Of a stretch of DNA of 64,000 bases, positions 26,424 through 36,520 are shown one piece after another. This stretch comes from Flavobacterium frigoritolerans (lineage in GTDB: Bacteria > Bacteroidota > Bacteroidia > Flavobacteriales > Flavobacteriaceae), in assembly GCF_025847275.1 (NCBI RefSeq), contig NZ_JAOZEV010000012.1, positions 62,001 through 126,000 of the forward strand, in the 5' to 3' direction. Every line of letters begins with the position of its first letter. Position 1 is the first letter of the stretch. The notes beneath the pieces were generated by a model. The model was not told the origin of the DNA. It searched no databases and saw nothing but the letters and a program-made list of their open reading frames with translations. The position numbers and the translations under genes were made by a program.

Positions 26424-29400
26424 TTAAAAAGTTATGTTACATCCTAATGTTAATGATTTAGGAATAGGCTGAGCGTAGATATTTCCATAAGACTCAGGAT
26501 CAAAATATCCTTTGTAATCAGAGCTAATTACAAATAAGTTTCTTCCTTCAATACTGAATCTGAGGCTATCAAAAAACATTTTTTCTACTGCTTTTTTAGG
26601 CAAAGTATATCCAAAACGTAAACTACTTAATCTCATATAACTCATTTCATGTACCCAAGTGTCTAAGTATTTATTGGTATTTATTGGATTTGCTCCAGCA
26701 TACCATTTGTAAGCCATCCAAGAGTCGCCTGTACCAGAATCTTTTCCTACAATTCCTGGTAAGTTTGATCCTGTATTAGTAGGTGACCATGCATTAAGAA
26801 TATCTGTAGTAAAGTTTTGTCCACGATCTACCATTGCACCATTGTACGGAGGTGTTTCCACAACTGTTTGCTTAATATTAAAAGTGGTAGCAACTGTAAT
26901 ATCAAAATCATGAATTTTGAAAGTATTGGTTAAACCACCAGTAAACTTAGGGTCTAAATCTCCAGCATAAGTAAATAAATCTCTTATCTCTTTAGTATTG
27001 AGTTTTGATTGTGTGAATTCTCCAGGTATAATATCAGCTAAAGCATCGTATAATTGAAAGAAGGTTTGGGTATCAACTGTTTCTCCTTTTTTATTTACAA
27101 ACAATGGATATCCATTTTCGTCAACTCCATTTGTTTTTAAAGCAAATACCGCTCTTACAGGGTATCCTTCTAGTGATGGAGTAAGTTCATTTTCTCTTAT
27201 TTGCACACGATCAACATGGCTCTTATTGTGTGAGAAATTAATATTAGTTGTCCATTTAAAATTTGGACGATCAATATTTTTTGTTGCTAATGCAATCTCA
27301 AATCCTTTATTAGATACTTGTGCCCAGTTTAAGGTAGTGAACTCAAATCCGTTTTCAACAGCAAGTGATTGAACACCAATTAAATCGCTACTTTTTCTTC
27401 CATACATATCAGTAACGATACTAATACGGTTATTGAATAAACCTAAGTCCATACCAAAGTTGGTGTTTTCTGTTTTTTCCCATCTTAGTTTATCATTTGG
27501 AGGACTTAATATAGTAATAGTAGGTTCGGATTGTCCTGGTAAAAGACTTACATTACCGTATTCTCCCACTACAAATGGTGAAGTTCCTTTGTCTATGTTC
27601 CCTTGTAATCCATAAGAAGCACGCAATCTTAAGTTAGATACTGTTTCGTTGCCTTTTAAGAAATCTTCTTCAGATACTAACCAAGAAGCAGAAGCTGCCC
27701 AAAGTGGCAAGTATTTGTATTTTGGATCTACACCAAATAAATCAGAACCATCATAACGTACACTACCGAAGAAAGTATATTTTCTATCATAGGTGTAAGA
27801 TGCTGTTGCGAAAAACGATGCAAATGCATTTTCATTCTCAGACTTTTTGTAGGCTCTATAAGCAGCATCATCTGCAAGATCGGCGCTTGGGAAAATGATT
27901 TGAATTGAAGTTAATGTTTTTGGATCGTAACCAAATGCTTTGGTTGCAATACTAGTATTGTAATTTCTTCTCAATTCACTTCCTGCCATTACTTCCAACT
28001 CATGTTTCTCATTGATAACAGTTGAATAGTTTAACATCGTTTTCCAGTTGTATTGGAAAAAATCGGTATTGTTATTTTGAATTATTCCACCTTCTGGAAG
28101 AAAATAACTTGGCTTACCATTATTAAATCTACGTGTTTTTTCTCTTTCTTTTCTTGTAAAATAAGTGTCTTTACCCGCATATTTTTCACTTGAAGTATTG
28201 TCAAATTGTAAACCAATTTGGGTACTTGCCTTTAAGCCTTTTGTAATTCTGTAATCGATATCAAGAATAGCTTTAATCGCTCTGTTTTTTAATTCGTAAG
28301 AGGAGTTTTCTCTTTCTTCTATAAAGTTAAAAGGGATGTAAGTATCAGAATAACCGCTAATATCTTTATCATAGTTATAACTTCCATCAGGATTAAAAGG
28401 AGTTAAATAAGGGTTTACTGTTCTTGAATAATTTGATGGATTTGTAAAACCATCTGTATCTGTTATGTATGATTTTGTTTTACTTTCAGAACCAAATAAT
28501 CCAATACCAATATTTAATTTATCAGTAACTTCAAAGTTGTTTTTTAAAGTAATGTTATATCTATCGTAACCAGTTCCTATTGTAGCACCTTCTTCATTAT
28601 AAGCCCCTAAAGAGAAGTAATAATCAGATTTTTCACCACCACCAGAAAAACTCAAGCCATATTGCGTATTTATAGCTGTTTGGTATAATAAATTACCCCA
28701 ATTAGTATTGTTGTTTCTTAAATTATTAATAGAATTTTGTGTGTCTGATGACAATGCCGAAAAACCTCCCGTTCTATAAGCCCCTAATTCATTAGACTGA
28801 TTTAGTATACGAGAAATTTCACCGCCACCGTCTCTATAAGTTAAGTCAGATCGACTAGCTAATCCTAATTCTAGATCTACTTTTTGAGAAGCATTTAAAA
28901 GATTTAATTTTGAAAAGTCAGGTTTTTGAGTAACAAAAGTATTAGCAGTAAAGTTTACTTTCATGCTTCCTTTTTTACCTTTTTTGGTAGTAACAACAAT
29001 TACTCCATTTGCAGCTCTAGCTCCATAAATTGCAGTAGCAGCGGCATCTTTTAAGATTGTAATATCCTTGATATCGTCAGGGTTTAATCCTGCAATAGAA
29101 AAGTTATTTAATTCATCGATATTATCTTTGTCAAAGTTCTTAGGAACATCATTGCTCTCTAATGGTAAACCATCTAATACCCATAATGGATCTTGTGAAC
29201 CTGATAGCGATGCAGTACCACGAACTCTAATTTTTGCAATAGCACCCGGAGCTCCTGTTGTTTGAGTAACGGCAACACCTGCAACTTGACCGATTAACAG
29301 TTGATCTAAACTTGCTACACCCGCTTGTTGAATGTCGGCCATATTAACTTTGGCTACAGCCGAAGTCAATTTTCTTTTTTCAATTTTTTGGTACCCCGTT

Positions 29401-29762
29401 ACAACAACTTCTTTAAGTTCGCTAAGATCTGCTTTTAAAGAAATGCTATAGCTATTTTGAGATGTAATGTTGATAGTGTACGATTGGTACCCCATGTAGG
29501 TTACACGTATACTAGTTGTACTCTTGTCTATTTTCAATTCGAAATTACCATCAAAATCAGTAACAGTTCCAATACTAGCGCTTTCTATAACACCTTTTTG
29601 GTTTGTACTGTTAGATACTGAGCTATTTTCAACATAAACTGTTGCCCCAGGTATAGGCAGTTTGTCTTGGTAATCAATTACCTTTCCTGTAATCGTTCGA
29701 GTTTCTTGAGCATACCCGACAACTGTCAGGAATAGGCTCAAGATGTAAATTAATTTTTTCAT
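26424..29762 (-). CDS. SusC/RagA family TonB-dependent transporter
   Basis: 1112 residues. Signal peptide ends GYAQ. Carboxypeptidase-regulatory-like domain with an insertion between its strands, plug with DPLWVLDGLPLESNDVPKNF, hallmark GARAANGVIVVTTKKG, and a barrel ending CNITF. It starts 25 bp after the metalloprotease gene in transcription and is followed by susD2 after 10 bp, so all three are probably one transcript. Confidence 0.95.
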   Translation of the reverse strand: MKKLIYILSLFLTVVGYAQETRTITGKVIDYQDKLPIPGATVYVENSSVSNSTNQKGVIESASIGTVTDFDGNFELKIDKSTTSIRVTYMGYQSYTINITSQNSYSISLKADLSELKEVVVTGYQKIEKRKLTSAVAKVNMADIQQAGVASLDQLLIGQVAGVAVTQTTGAPGAIAKIRVRGTASLSGSQDPLWVLDGLPLESNDVPKNFDKDNIDELNNFSIAGLNPDDIKDITILKDAAATAIYGARAANGVIVVTTKKGKKGSMKVNFTANTFVTQKPDFSKLNLLNASQKVDLELGLASRSDLTYRDGGGEISRILNQSNELGAYRTGGFSALSSDTQNSINNLRNNNTNWGNLLYQTAINTQYGLSFSGGGEKSDYYFSLGAYNEEGATIGTGYDRYNITLKNNFEVTDKLNIGIGLFGSESKTKSYITDTDGFTNPSNYSRTVNPYLTPFNPDGSYNYDKDISGYSDTYIPFNFIEERENSSYELKNRAIKAILDIDYRITKGLKASTQIGLQFDNTSSEKYAGKDTYFTRKEREKTRRFNNGKPSYFLPEGGIIQNNNTDFFQYNWKTMLNYSTVINEKHELEVMAGSELRRNYNTSIATKAFGYDPKTLTSIQIIFPSADLADDAAYRAYKKSENENAFASFFATASYTYDRKYTFFGSVRYDGSDLFGVDPKYKYLPLWAASASWLVSEEDFLKGNETVSNLRLRASYGLQGNIDKGTSPFVVGEYGNVSLLPGQSEPTITILSPPNDKLRWEKTENTNFGMDLGLFNNRISIVTDMYGRKSSDLIGVQSLAVENGFEFTTLNWAQVSNKGFEIALATKNIDRPNFKWTTNINFSHNKSHVDRVQIRENELTPSLEGYPVRAVFALKTNGVDENGYPLFVNKKGETVDTQTFFQLYDALADIIPGEFTQSKLNTKEIRDLFTYAGDLDPKFTGGLTNTFKIHDFDITVATTFNIKQTVVETPPYNGAMVDRGQNFTTDILNAWSPTNTGSNLPGIVGKDSGTGDSWMAYKWYAGANPINTNKYLDTWVHEMSYMRLSSLRFGYTLPKKAVEKMFFDSLRFSIEGRNLFVISSDYKGYFDPESYGNIYAQPIPKSLTLGCNITF

Positions 29763-29787
29763 TTCTGGTTTAATTAGGATAAAAGTT

Positions 29788-32382
29788 TTATAATGTGGTA
29801 TTTAAAGCTCTTTCTATTCGTTGAATCAAATCAAAATAATGGTTTTGTGTTTCTTGATTTCCAATATTTTTCTTAGTTCTCAATAATTGTAATACTTGTT
29901 TTAATTCTCCTTTTTTATCAGATGTAACTTCTGAAACTCTTTTAAGAGATGATTGATTGATATTACGTGCCATTCTTGATTCCTCTAGTTGATTACATAA
30001 ATGAGGAATGTTTAGATTTTCTTGTATTTCAATAATTTTTTTTCCGTCTGTTTTTTCAAAAAGCTTGTTTGTAGAAACGATAAGCACATCGATATAATTC
30101 TTTTGTGTCATGCGCTCCATAATTGTTAATGACTTATTTTGAATTGTAGAAGCAAAAATATTTTGACGCATTGTTCTAAATAATTGTGTTACTGTAAACA
30201 CATTTTCTTTAGTTCCATTACGTTGGTATAATTCATTTTCGGTCATTCTTAGTAAACGATCATCACTAAGCATGCTATATAAAATACTGTATTGTAATTC
30301 TCTCGCTAGGGTATAAGGTGTATATTCATAAGGTCCAACTGGAGAATCTTTTAATGCATTTGTTTTATCTAATATTGGATTAAAAAACAACCATTCTGGA
30401 ATAGTGATACTATTTTTTAATAAATAGGCTACAGCTCTTTTTTGGATTTCGGCAGGAACAGCTACATAACTTGCTTTATTATCACCATGTACTGTAGTGT
30501 TAAGATAAATACCTCCAAGATTACTTAATACATGTCTGTTATAAAGTTGCCATTGACCAATAGTACCGATATAAAGTTTACCAGTTTCGTAATACGATTC
30601 GTCTTTATCATAAGTCCAATCAAGGATATTATTTACAACACGTTTTAAGTTTTTAAGCCCGTATTCACTAGCTTTCATTGCATCATTACCTAAATCTTCA
30701 GATTGAGAACGTGGATCAATTATTTCATCTTGTTGCTCTCCATAAAAATAAATTGGATCATCTTTATGTTTTGAAATTAAGCTATTTAAAGCTGTATGCT
30801 CTTCTTTTTCGTCACCATACCATCTGTATCCCCATTCGATAGCATATTTATCATATTGTCCAATTTTTGGTGTGATAGCCTCTACATGATCTTCTGGTTG
30901 AGCAATATAATTGTAACGGGCATAATCCATGATTGATGGAGCAGTTCCACCCATTTTTGCTGTAAAATCTTTAGAACGAAGAGATTCAACATCATAAGCA
31001 AATGAAGAACCCATATTGTGTTTTAAACCAAAAGTATGTCCTACTTCATGAGAAGACACAAATCGGATAGCCTCTCCCATATGTTCGTCGCTAAATTTAT
31101 TTCCTCTTGCTTTAGGATCAATTACACCAGTTTGAATACGCATCCAGCTGTGTAAAGATGTCATAACGTTATGCCACCATATAATATCTGATTCGATTAT
31201 TTCACCACTTCTAGGGTCAACAACTGCAGGTCCCATAGCATTCGATTTAGGAGAAGCTACATAAGTAATTACTGAGTAACGTACATCATCTATATCAAAG
31301 TCAGTATCTTCTTCAGTAGGCTCTTTTGCAATAACAGCATTTTTAAATCCAGCTTTTTCAAAAGCTACTTGCCAGTCACGAACTCCTTCTATAATATAAG
31401 AGCGCCATTGTTTAGGTGTAGATGGATCAATATAATAAACGATAGGCTTTTTTGGTTCTACCAATTCTCCTCTACGGTATTTTTCGATATCTTCTTTTTT
31501 AGGTTCTAATCTCCAACGTGTGATTAGTTCTTTTTCACGCATAGCATGTTGCTCGTCGCTAAAATACCAGTGCTTTTCGGTAAAATAGCCAATACGTTTA
31601 TCTGAGAAACGAGGTTGCATAGGCACCTTGTCTAATAAAATGATATTACTAGTAACACCAAGTGTAACTGATAGGGCAGGGCCACCTTCGCTCACGGATG
31701 TTGTAAGCTGCGATTTAACTACTATATTTTTAGGAAACGATTTTGCAAACTCTATATAAGATAGTTCCGATTTTACAGAACCTCCAAAACCAATGTTACT
31801 TAAAACATCATTGAAGCTTTTTTGTTTTCCGTCAAAAACTTTATTCACCTTAATTACAACCGAAGTTGAATCATTATTTTTTGTCTCGATGTCAAAAACC
31901 TCTATAATAGATTCTGAAAAATTATTATTTACAGAAGCTGTTATTGCATCTCCTTTTGGAGAAGAAACACTAGGAACCGATGATTTTACCCATACTTTTT
32001 TGGCAACTAAATCTTTATGGAAAGTGATGATTTTATTCTCATAATTCATCCCTTTGTTTAGTCCAGCCTCATTAACTTGCATTGGGACATTTGAAATTTT
32101 ATTAACCACAAGAAATTCTCTTTGAAAAAGAGAATCATTTATTTCAAGATAAAGATCTGTTTTAACTTGTATTATATTAAATAATCCTTTTTTAACAGTA
32201 CCGTCTTTTATAAGATCATTATATTTTTTTCCCTTTTTGTTGCTTGTAGAATCTTTAACTTGTTCCGTTTTGTCTTTTCTACTTTTTTTGTCTTTTTTCT
32301 GCGCAATAATTGTACTACTATTAATCAATAATAGAAGTATTAATGTGTTTTTTAATTTTTTCAATAATGCCTTTTCCCTCAT
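29788..32382 (-). CDS. Exported zinc-dependent metalloprotease (metzincin; DUF5117/DUF4953 type)
   Basis: 864 residues. A signal peptide (about 1-28) is followed by a very Lys-rich stretch (KKDKKSRKDK), then domains matching the pattern of DUF5118/DUF5117 proteins, and the catalytic motif HEVGHTFGLKH at 445-455 (three zinc His plus Glu446), with SIMDYARYNY downstream as the Met-turn. These enzymes commonly travel with SusCD-like genes. Probably periplasmic or surface exposed; it may cut a protein substrate for import by the adjacent SusC2/SusD2. The first gene after the kinase, 105 bp downstream of it. Confidence 0.88.
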   Translation of the reverse strand: MREKALLKKLKNTLILLLLINSSTIIAQKKDKKSRKDKTEQVKDSTSNKKGKKYNDLIKDGTVKKGLFNIIQVKTDLYLEINDSLFQREFLVVNKISNVPMQVNEAGLNKGMNYENKIITFHKDLVAKKVWVKSSVPSVSSPKGDAITASVNNNFSESIIEVFDIETKNNDSTSVVIKVNKVFDGKQKSFNDVLSNIGFGGSVKSELSYIEFAKSFPKNIVVKSQLTTSVSEGGPALSVTLGVTSNIILLDKVPMQPRFSDKRIGYFTEKHWYFSDEQHAMREKELITRWRLEPKKEDIEKYRRGELVEPKKPIVYYIDPSTPKQWRSYIIEGVRDWQVAFEKAGFKNAVIAKEPTEEDTDFDIDDVRYSVITYVASPKSNAMGPAVVDPRSGEIIESDIIWWHNVMTSLHSWMRIQTGVIDPKARGNKFSDEHMGEAIRFVSSHEVGHTFGLKHNMGSSFAYDVESLRSKDFTAKMGGTAPSIMDYARYNYIAQPEDHVEAITPKIGQYDKYAIEWGYRWYGDEKEEHTALNSLISKHKDDPIYFYGEQQDEIIDPRSQSEDLGNDAMKASEYGLKNLKRVVNNILDWTYDKDESYYETGKLYIGTIGQWQLYNRHVLSNLGGIYLNTTVHGDNKASYVAVPAEIQKRAVAYLLKNSITIPEWLFFNPILDKTNALKDSPVGPYEYTPYTLARELQYSILYSMLSDDRLLRMTENELYQRNGTKENVFTVTQLFRTMRQNIFASTIQNKSLTIMERMTQKNYIDVLIVSTNKLFEKTDGKKIIEIQENLNIPHLCNQLEESRMARNINQSSLKRVSEVTSDKKGELKQVLQLLRTKKNIGNQETQNHYFDLIQRIERALNTTL

Positions 32383-32487
32383 TTGAAGTTAAGTTTAGGT
32401 TAATTTTTCGCCTAAAATATTGTATCCGTTACGTTAAAAAAAACAAAAACGGAGTGAGTGGCTTTTTTTCGGGAGTGAATGCTTTTT

Positions 32488-34050
32488 TTATTCAATTAAG
32501 GGTAAAATACAGACAAAAAATTCATCAGTTTTAAATGCTTCAAAATCAGTTTTAGAATAGTAGTTATAAATACTCTTTAAGTACTTATGACCAAATTTTG
32601 ATTCCTTTCCGAAGTTTTGCTTTTCGTTTAAATTATTAGTAATAACTACCTTATTTTTTTGAATTATAATTGTAATTTTTAACGGATTTTCATCAGATGC
32701 GATATTGTGTTTTATAGCGTTTTCTATCGCAATCTGGAAGGCTAAATAAGGAACTTTCTTAGATAAAGCACTATTATCTTCTACCGTAATTTTAAAATCG
32801 AATTCCTCTTTAAATCGGGTTTGTTGTAAAAAAATGTATTTTTCTATAAAAAGGAGTTCCTCTTTAAGTGTTACAATATTTTGCTCAGGTGGATTAATTA
32901 AATACCGATAAATTTTAGAAAGATTTAAAGTAAACTTGCGTGCTACACCAGTGTTACTTTCGATAAGCATATAAAGTGAATTCAGGGAATTGAATAAAAA
33001 ATGAGGATTTATCTGCTCCTTTAATTGATGCAATTGTATCAATGCTTTTTCTTTCTTTATCTTTTCATTTTCTAAACTTAATTTATTCTTTTCTTGTGCT
33101 AAGTCTTCTTTTTCCTGAAAACTTTTGCGTGTAAAAATGGCAAACAAATAAAAGAACACGAGTAAGATTGCTGTCGTTATAAAGTAAATTAATGACGCAT
33201 ATTTTTTAATATCATCTACATCTTCGTTTGATATATTCTCTGGAAAATTGACACATACGTACCAGTTAGTACCATTTACATTTAGCCGCTGTGTGTACCT
33301 AACGATATCTAATTTTAAATATTCTGAAAGAGCTATTCTTTTAGAAAAGCCCTTTTTGGTAACAAATATTGTATCTGTCGGAACGATATTTGTTATTTTA
33401 AAAACATTCTGTTTTATAAATTTAATTTCGGGATGATAAAGTATAGTTCCTTCTTTATCAAATACAAAAGCATAATTTTCAGCCAATTGATCTACAGTAG
33501 AAAAATATAATCGTAATGCTTTTAAATCAATATCATAACCATAGCGTACTACTTCGCCATTTTTAGTTTTAGACTTAAAATAAATGCGCCAAAAGATATT
33601 TTTACCATCTTTAATAATAGTGTTGAGCCTGTCTTTATCGCCATTCTTGGCAATAAAATCGTTTATACCTGCTGTAAAATGAGCTTTATCATTAGACGTT
33701 CTTAATTCTATTTTGCCACTATTTATCTGGAACCAATTGTTTTTAACAAGATTTTGATTGGCATGTATAGTACTTAAAACTCTTAAATTATCCGATAGGT
33801 TATCAGGAGTACTAATTTCAATAATCTGAGTTATTTCTTTTTCAACTTCTAGAAAACGAGAAAATTCGAGTGCTAAAACTTCCTTTTTTTTGAAAAAACT
33901 GCGCAGTGAATTAGTCGAATTTGATTTTTCGGATATTTGCGTTATTAAGCCGCTTAATATGTAAATAGAAAACATGGTAAGGGACACAAAAACAATCCCT
34001 AAAATAAAGAAGTTACGCCCGGAAAGGCTGTTTTTAAAAGTAAATTTCAA
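32488..34050 (-). CDS. LytS-type sensor histidine kinase with extracytoplasmic sensor domain
   Basis: 520 residues. Membrane segments at about 13-35 and 284-305 enclose a 245-residue extracytoplasmic domain of Cache-like composition. The His_kinase motif LKEQINPHFLFNSLNSLY places the phospho-acceptor at H350. The ATPase N box is AIENAIKHNI. The usual GLxN glycine box is replaced by FGHKYLKSIYNYYS, so nucleotide binding may be altered. It heads the minus-strand block kinase, protease, susC2, susD2, and is the likely partner of the LytTR regulator at its end. Confidence 0.88.
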   Translation of the reverse strand: MKFTFKNSLSGRNFFILGIVFVSLTMFSIYILSGLITQISEKSNSTNSLRSFFKKKEVLALEFSRFLEVEKEITQIIEISTPDNLSDNLRVLSTIHANQNLVKNNWFQINSGKIELRTSNDKAHFTAGINDFIAKNGDKDRLNTIIKDGKNIFWRIYFKSKTKNGEVVRYGYDIDLKALRLYFSTVDQLAENYAFVFDKEGTILYHPEIKFIKQNVFKITNIVPTDTIFVTKKGFSKRIALSEYLKLDIVRYTQRLNVNGTNWYVCVNFPENISNEDVDDIKKYASLIYFITTAILLVFFYLFAIFTRKSFQEKEDLAQEKNKLSLENEKIKKEKALIQLHQLKEQINPHFLFNSLNSLYMLIESNTGVARKFTLNLSKIYRYLINPPEQNIVTLKEELLFIEKYIFLQQTRFKEEFDFKITVEDNSALSKKVPYLAFQIAIENAIKHNIASDENPLKITIIIQKNKVVITNNLNEKQNFGKESKFGHKYLKSIYNYYSKTDFEAFKTDEFFVCILPLIE

Positions 34051-34118
34051 TCTTATTTCTTAAAAATAAGGAATAGTAAAGTCCTTATTGTAATGTGGTA
34101 TTATTTGTTTTGAGGCAA

Positions 34119-34126
34119 CAAATGTA
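34119..34126 (-). promoter_or_regulatory. Candidate -7 box (TACATTTG, minus strand) for the kinase-protease-SusCD block
   Basis: The minus strand reads TACATTTG about 69 nt upstream of the kinase ATG. No TTG -33 element at ideal spacing was found. The rest of the 34051-34402 gap is A+T-rich; its right part may include the displaced end of the neighbouring lipoprotein gene. Confidence 0.35.
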
Positions 34127-34402
34127 GTACTTTATTTTGAGAAATAAATGTTAATTTACTTATAATGAATAGGTAAGAATAATAACTTCAGAAAATATCT
34201 TATAAAATAAATTGGATTGGTTAATTTGAACTATTCATTTTTGTAACTCAAATCGATCATATTGATACCAAATAAATAAAGACATATTACGTTTGAAAAG
34301 ACTGAATAACTGAGGAATAGCAACTTCAGTTTGAAAAGGGGTAATTTCATAGTTAGCCATCATAATAATCAGGTCCAAAGCTATTGGTATAGTAATCAGC
34401 GT

Positions 34403-34723
34403 TTAAAACTTTTTTTGCATATCAGAGAATCCATTTGGATTAATGTTGTCTATAATTTCTTTATTTTTTTCTAAATATATTTCATGAGCCATTACACTTT
34501 CTAAATCTTTCAGAGATTCAACTTGAATGGCATTACTACTATCGATTGTATCAGAAAAAAAAACTTTTGCTGGATCTAAACCTAATTCTTCAAATTTTTT
34601 AAGAATAAGTTTTTTCTTATCGGCTTGTGTTGTATTTATGTTGTCTAAATTGTCTGATTTAGAGCAAGAATTAATGGATATAAGAACCATTAATGCAGTG
34701 AAAAATAATAGCGTTTTTTTCAT
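34403..34723 (-). CDS. Small lipoprotein, possibly frameshifted at its end
   Basis: 106 residues from the ATG at 34723 (an upstream in-frame GTG is less likely). Lipobox SINSC with Cys20, then a short helical domain (KKLILKKFEELGLDPAKVFF). No family recognised. The frame ends MQKKF, but one extra A in the A7 run there gives MQKKVLNADYYTNSFGPDYY then DG and a stop at 34353-34355. That tail is rich in Tyr, Asn and Gly and looks natural. So the true end may be 34353. Confidence 0.6.
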   Translation of the reverse strand: MKKTLLFFTALMVLISINSCSKSDNLDNINTTQADKKKLILKKFEELGLDPAKVFFSDTIDSSNAIQVESLKDLESVMAHEIYLEKNKEIIDNINPNGFSDMQKKF

Positions 34724-34739
34724 AATCACAAATTTTATA

Positions 34740-35210
34740 ATTAAAAAATTATTCTAACGCAAAAGATTCAAGCTATATGGAATTATTCTCAATGCTTTTG
34801 TTAATGATGCTTTGCAAAATTCACAAACCTATAACAAAGAGAATAATCTCTAAACTAGTTTTATGAATCAATAAACGTTTTTACTTAAGAAAGTTATTAT
34901 TATTTTCGAGCTCTTTAACTTTGTTGGAAAATAATTATTTTTGCTTAGGTTATGAATAATTTGTAATTAATGTTTTATATTTTATGACGCTAATATACTA
35001 TTTTATTTACAATTTATATTTTTTGTGAGTTAAATACAGTAAAATAGTTTAGCTTGAAATTTCGTAAAACCAATAATAGAATTGTAATATTTATGTAATA
35101 ATATTTGAAAATTAATGAAGAATTAAGAAGGAAATAATTAATAATATGACAAAGGAGTTATCCAAATGCATAATATAAAACCTTAACAATTAACAATTAC
35201 GAATAAAAAT
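34740..35210. other. About 470-bp A+T-rich gap
   Basis: No reading frame with protein character on either strand and no repeat shared with the rest of the window. Confidence 0.45.
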
Positions 35211-35239
35211 AAAAGCATAAAAGAAGGTTTTATGCTTTT
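35211..35239 (-). terminator. Stem-loop overlapping the GNAT stop codon
   Basis: 12-bp stem AAAAGCATAAAA / TTTTATGCTTTT around GAAGG. It lies across the stop codon of the GNAT gene, with T-rich sequence following on the minus strand. Confidence 0.6.
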
Positions 35240-35787
35240 ATTTGAAGATGTTCTAAAGTTTTCCCAACTAATGTTTTATTTCCAACGGGTTTAAATCCTA
35301 ATTTTAGATATAATTTTTTAGCATTTGGATTTCCTTCATCTACAAGCAAACCTAATGTTTTTTGTTTTTTTGTTACATACTCGTCTATCAAAAACTGTAA
35401 TAGTTTTGAACCAATACCTTTTCCTTGACATTTAGGATTAACCCCTAGAGTGTCAATATAAAATTCTCCTTTTTGTGTTTCGTCTTCTGGATTAAACTGT
35501 TTATTATAATGAGTTCTAACGTATTGTGCTATAGGTTCTCTCAAGAGATGTAATTTTGCTCCATCATATATATTTACAGCAGCAATAATTTCATTATCAT
35601 CTTCTACAACAAAGCAATTTTGATAAGAATATTGATTGTTTTCTTTTTCTATAAAATGTAGTAAAAACTCTTTAGCTTTATTATGGTTTTCTTCGCCGAT
35701 AAATTTATATACTATATCTTCCATTGCCAATAGTAAATATGTTGCAATATCGTTAGAGTCCTTTATAGTTGCTTTTCTTATTATCAT
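35230..35787 (-). CDS. GNAT family N-acetyltransferase
   Basis: 185 residues from the ATG at 35787, chosen because MIIRKATIKDSNDIATYLL is a standard GNAT start; an upstream in-frame ATG would add 21 atypical residues. The acetyl-CoA loop is LGVNPKCQGKGIGSKLLQFL, followed by a family-typical NPNAKKLYLKLGFKPVG. Substrate unknown. Monocistronic. Confidence 0.88.
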   Translation of the reverse strand: MIIRKATIKDSNDIATYLLLAMEDIVYKFIGEENHNKAKEFLLHFIEKENNQYSYQNCFVVEDDNEIIAAVNIYDGAKLHLLREPIAQYVRTHYNKQFNPEDETQKGEFYIDTLGVNPKCQGKGIGSKLLQFLIDEYVTKKQKTLGLLVDEGNPNAKKLYLKLGFKPVGNKTLVGKTLEHLQIKA

Positions 35788-36520
35788 CACCAGTTTTTTT
35801 TCGTTTTGGCAAAAATACCTTAAACGAGTATATATACCAAAATCAGGCATATATATTAAGTTTTATTTGGGATTTTTAAAGTAAATTAGCTTGATTAACA
35901 ATTGCTAAATAAAATTATCGAGTTACAATAGCTAATTTTATTTTTGATGTAACCATTATTATTCTCTTAAAATTATTTTAATTAATTAAATAATTTAAGA
36001 AAAATTAAGTTTTTTATATAAAAGTTTTTGTAAAATTTCTAGGGATAGTTTTTTTTATTTTAAATTGCAATCTTATTCTTATTTTTGCATAAAAAAAAAT
36101 GATGAATTGTAGAATAAGTTCTAGAGTATGATTATCTGATGTTCTACATAATGATAAATTTTAGCAGGTTATTTTTGCATAATATTCTTTCATAAAAAAG
36201 AAAATTTATTTCTAAAAAATAATAATTAAAATATGTAAATTGTATAAACATTTTTATTTTTTGATTTAGTTAAAAGACCTTCCCCCAAATCTCTTTTAAA
36301 TAGTAGTTCTGGTTTTAGTTTAATATTAATTTTTGTACAAAAATAAGGCTCTCAATTAAGCTTGTTTTATTTTAATTGTAGGTCATAATTTAATATTTAA
36401 AAAAAGCAATATCTATTTTAAATTGTAGTACATGATACTACATCAAATACCTATATTAGAAACAGTTATTATGAGTTATTATTTTTTGACTCATTTTTTA
36501 TCTTAATAAATATATATATT
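35788..36520. promoter_or_regulatory. 733-bp A+T-rich leader region before the sensor kinase
   Basis: No gene seen. TATTTTTG (fits TAnnTTTG) occurs at 36080-36087 and 36170-36177, each followed by CATAA. A perfect 16-bp palindrome, ATTTTTGTACAAAAAT, is at 36329-36344. At 36471-36494, ATGAGT and ACTCAT arms are followed by a T run, 26 nt before the kinase start: this could be a small terminator or attenuator in the leader. Confidence 0.35.

Noticed and set aside
32383..32487. Terminator between the LytS-type kinase and the metalloprotease
   Set aside because: T-rich tracts are present but no stable stem could be found, so cotranscription is still possible.
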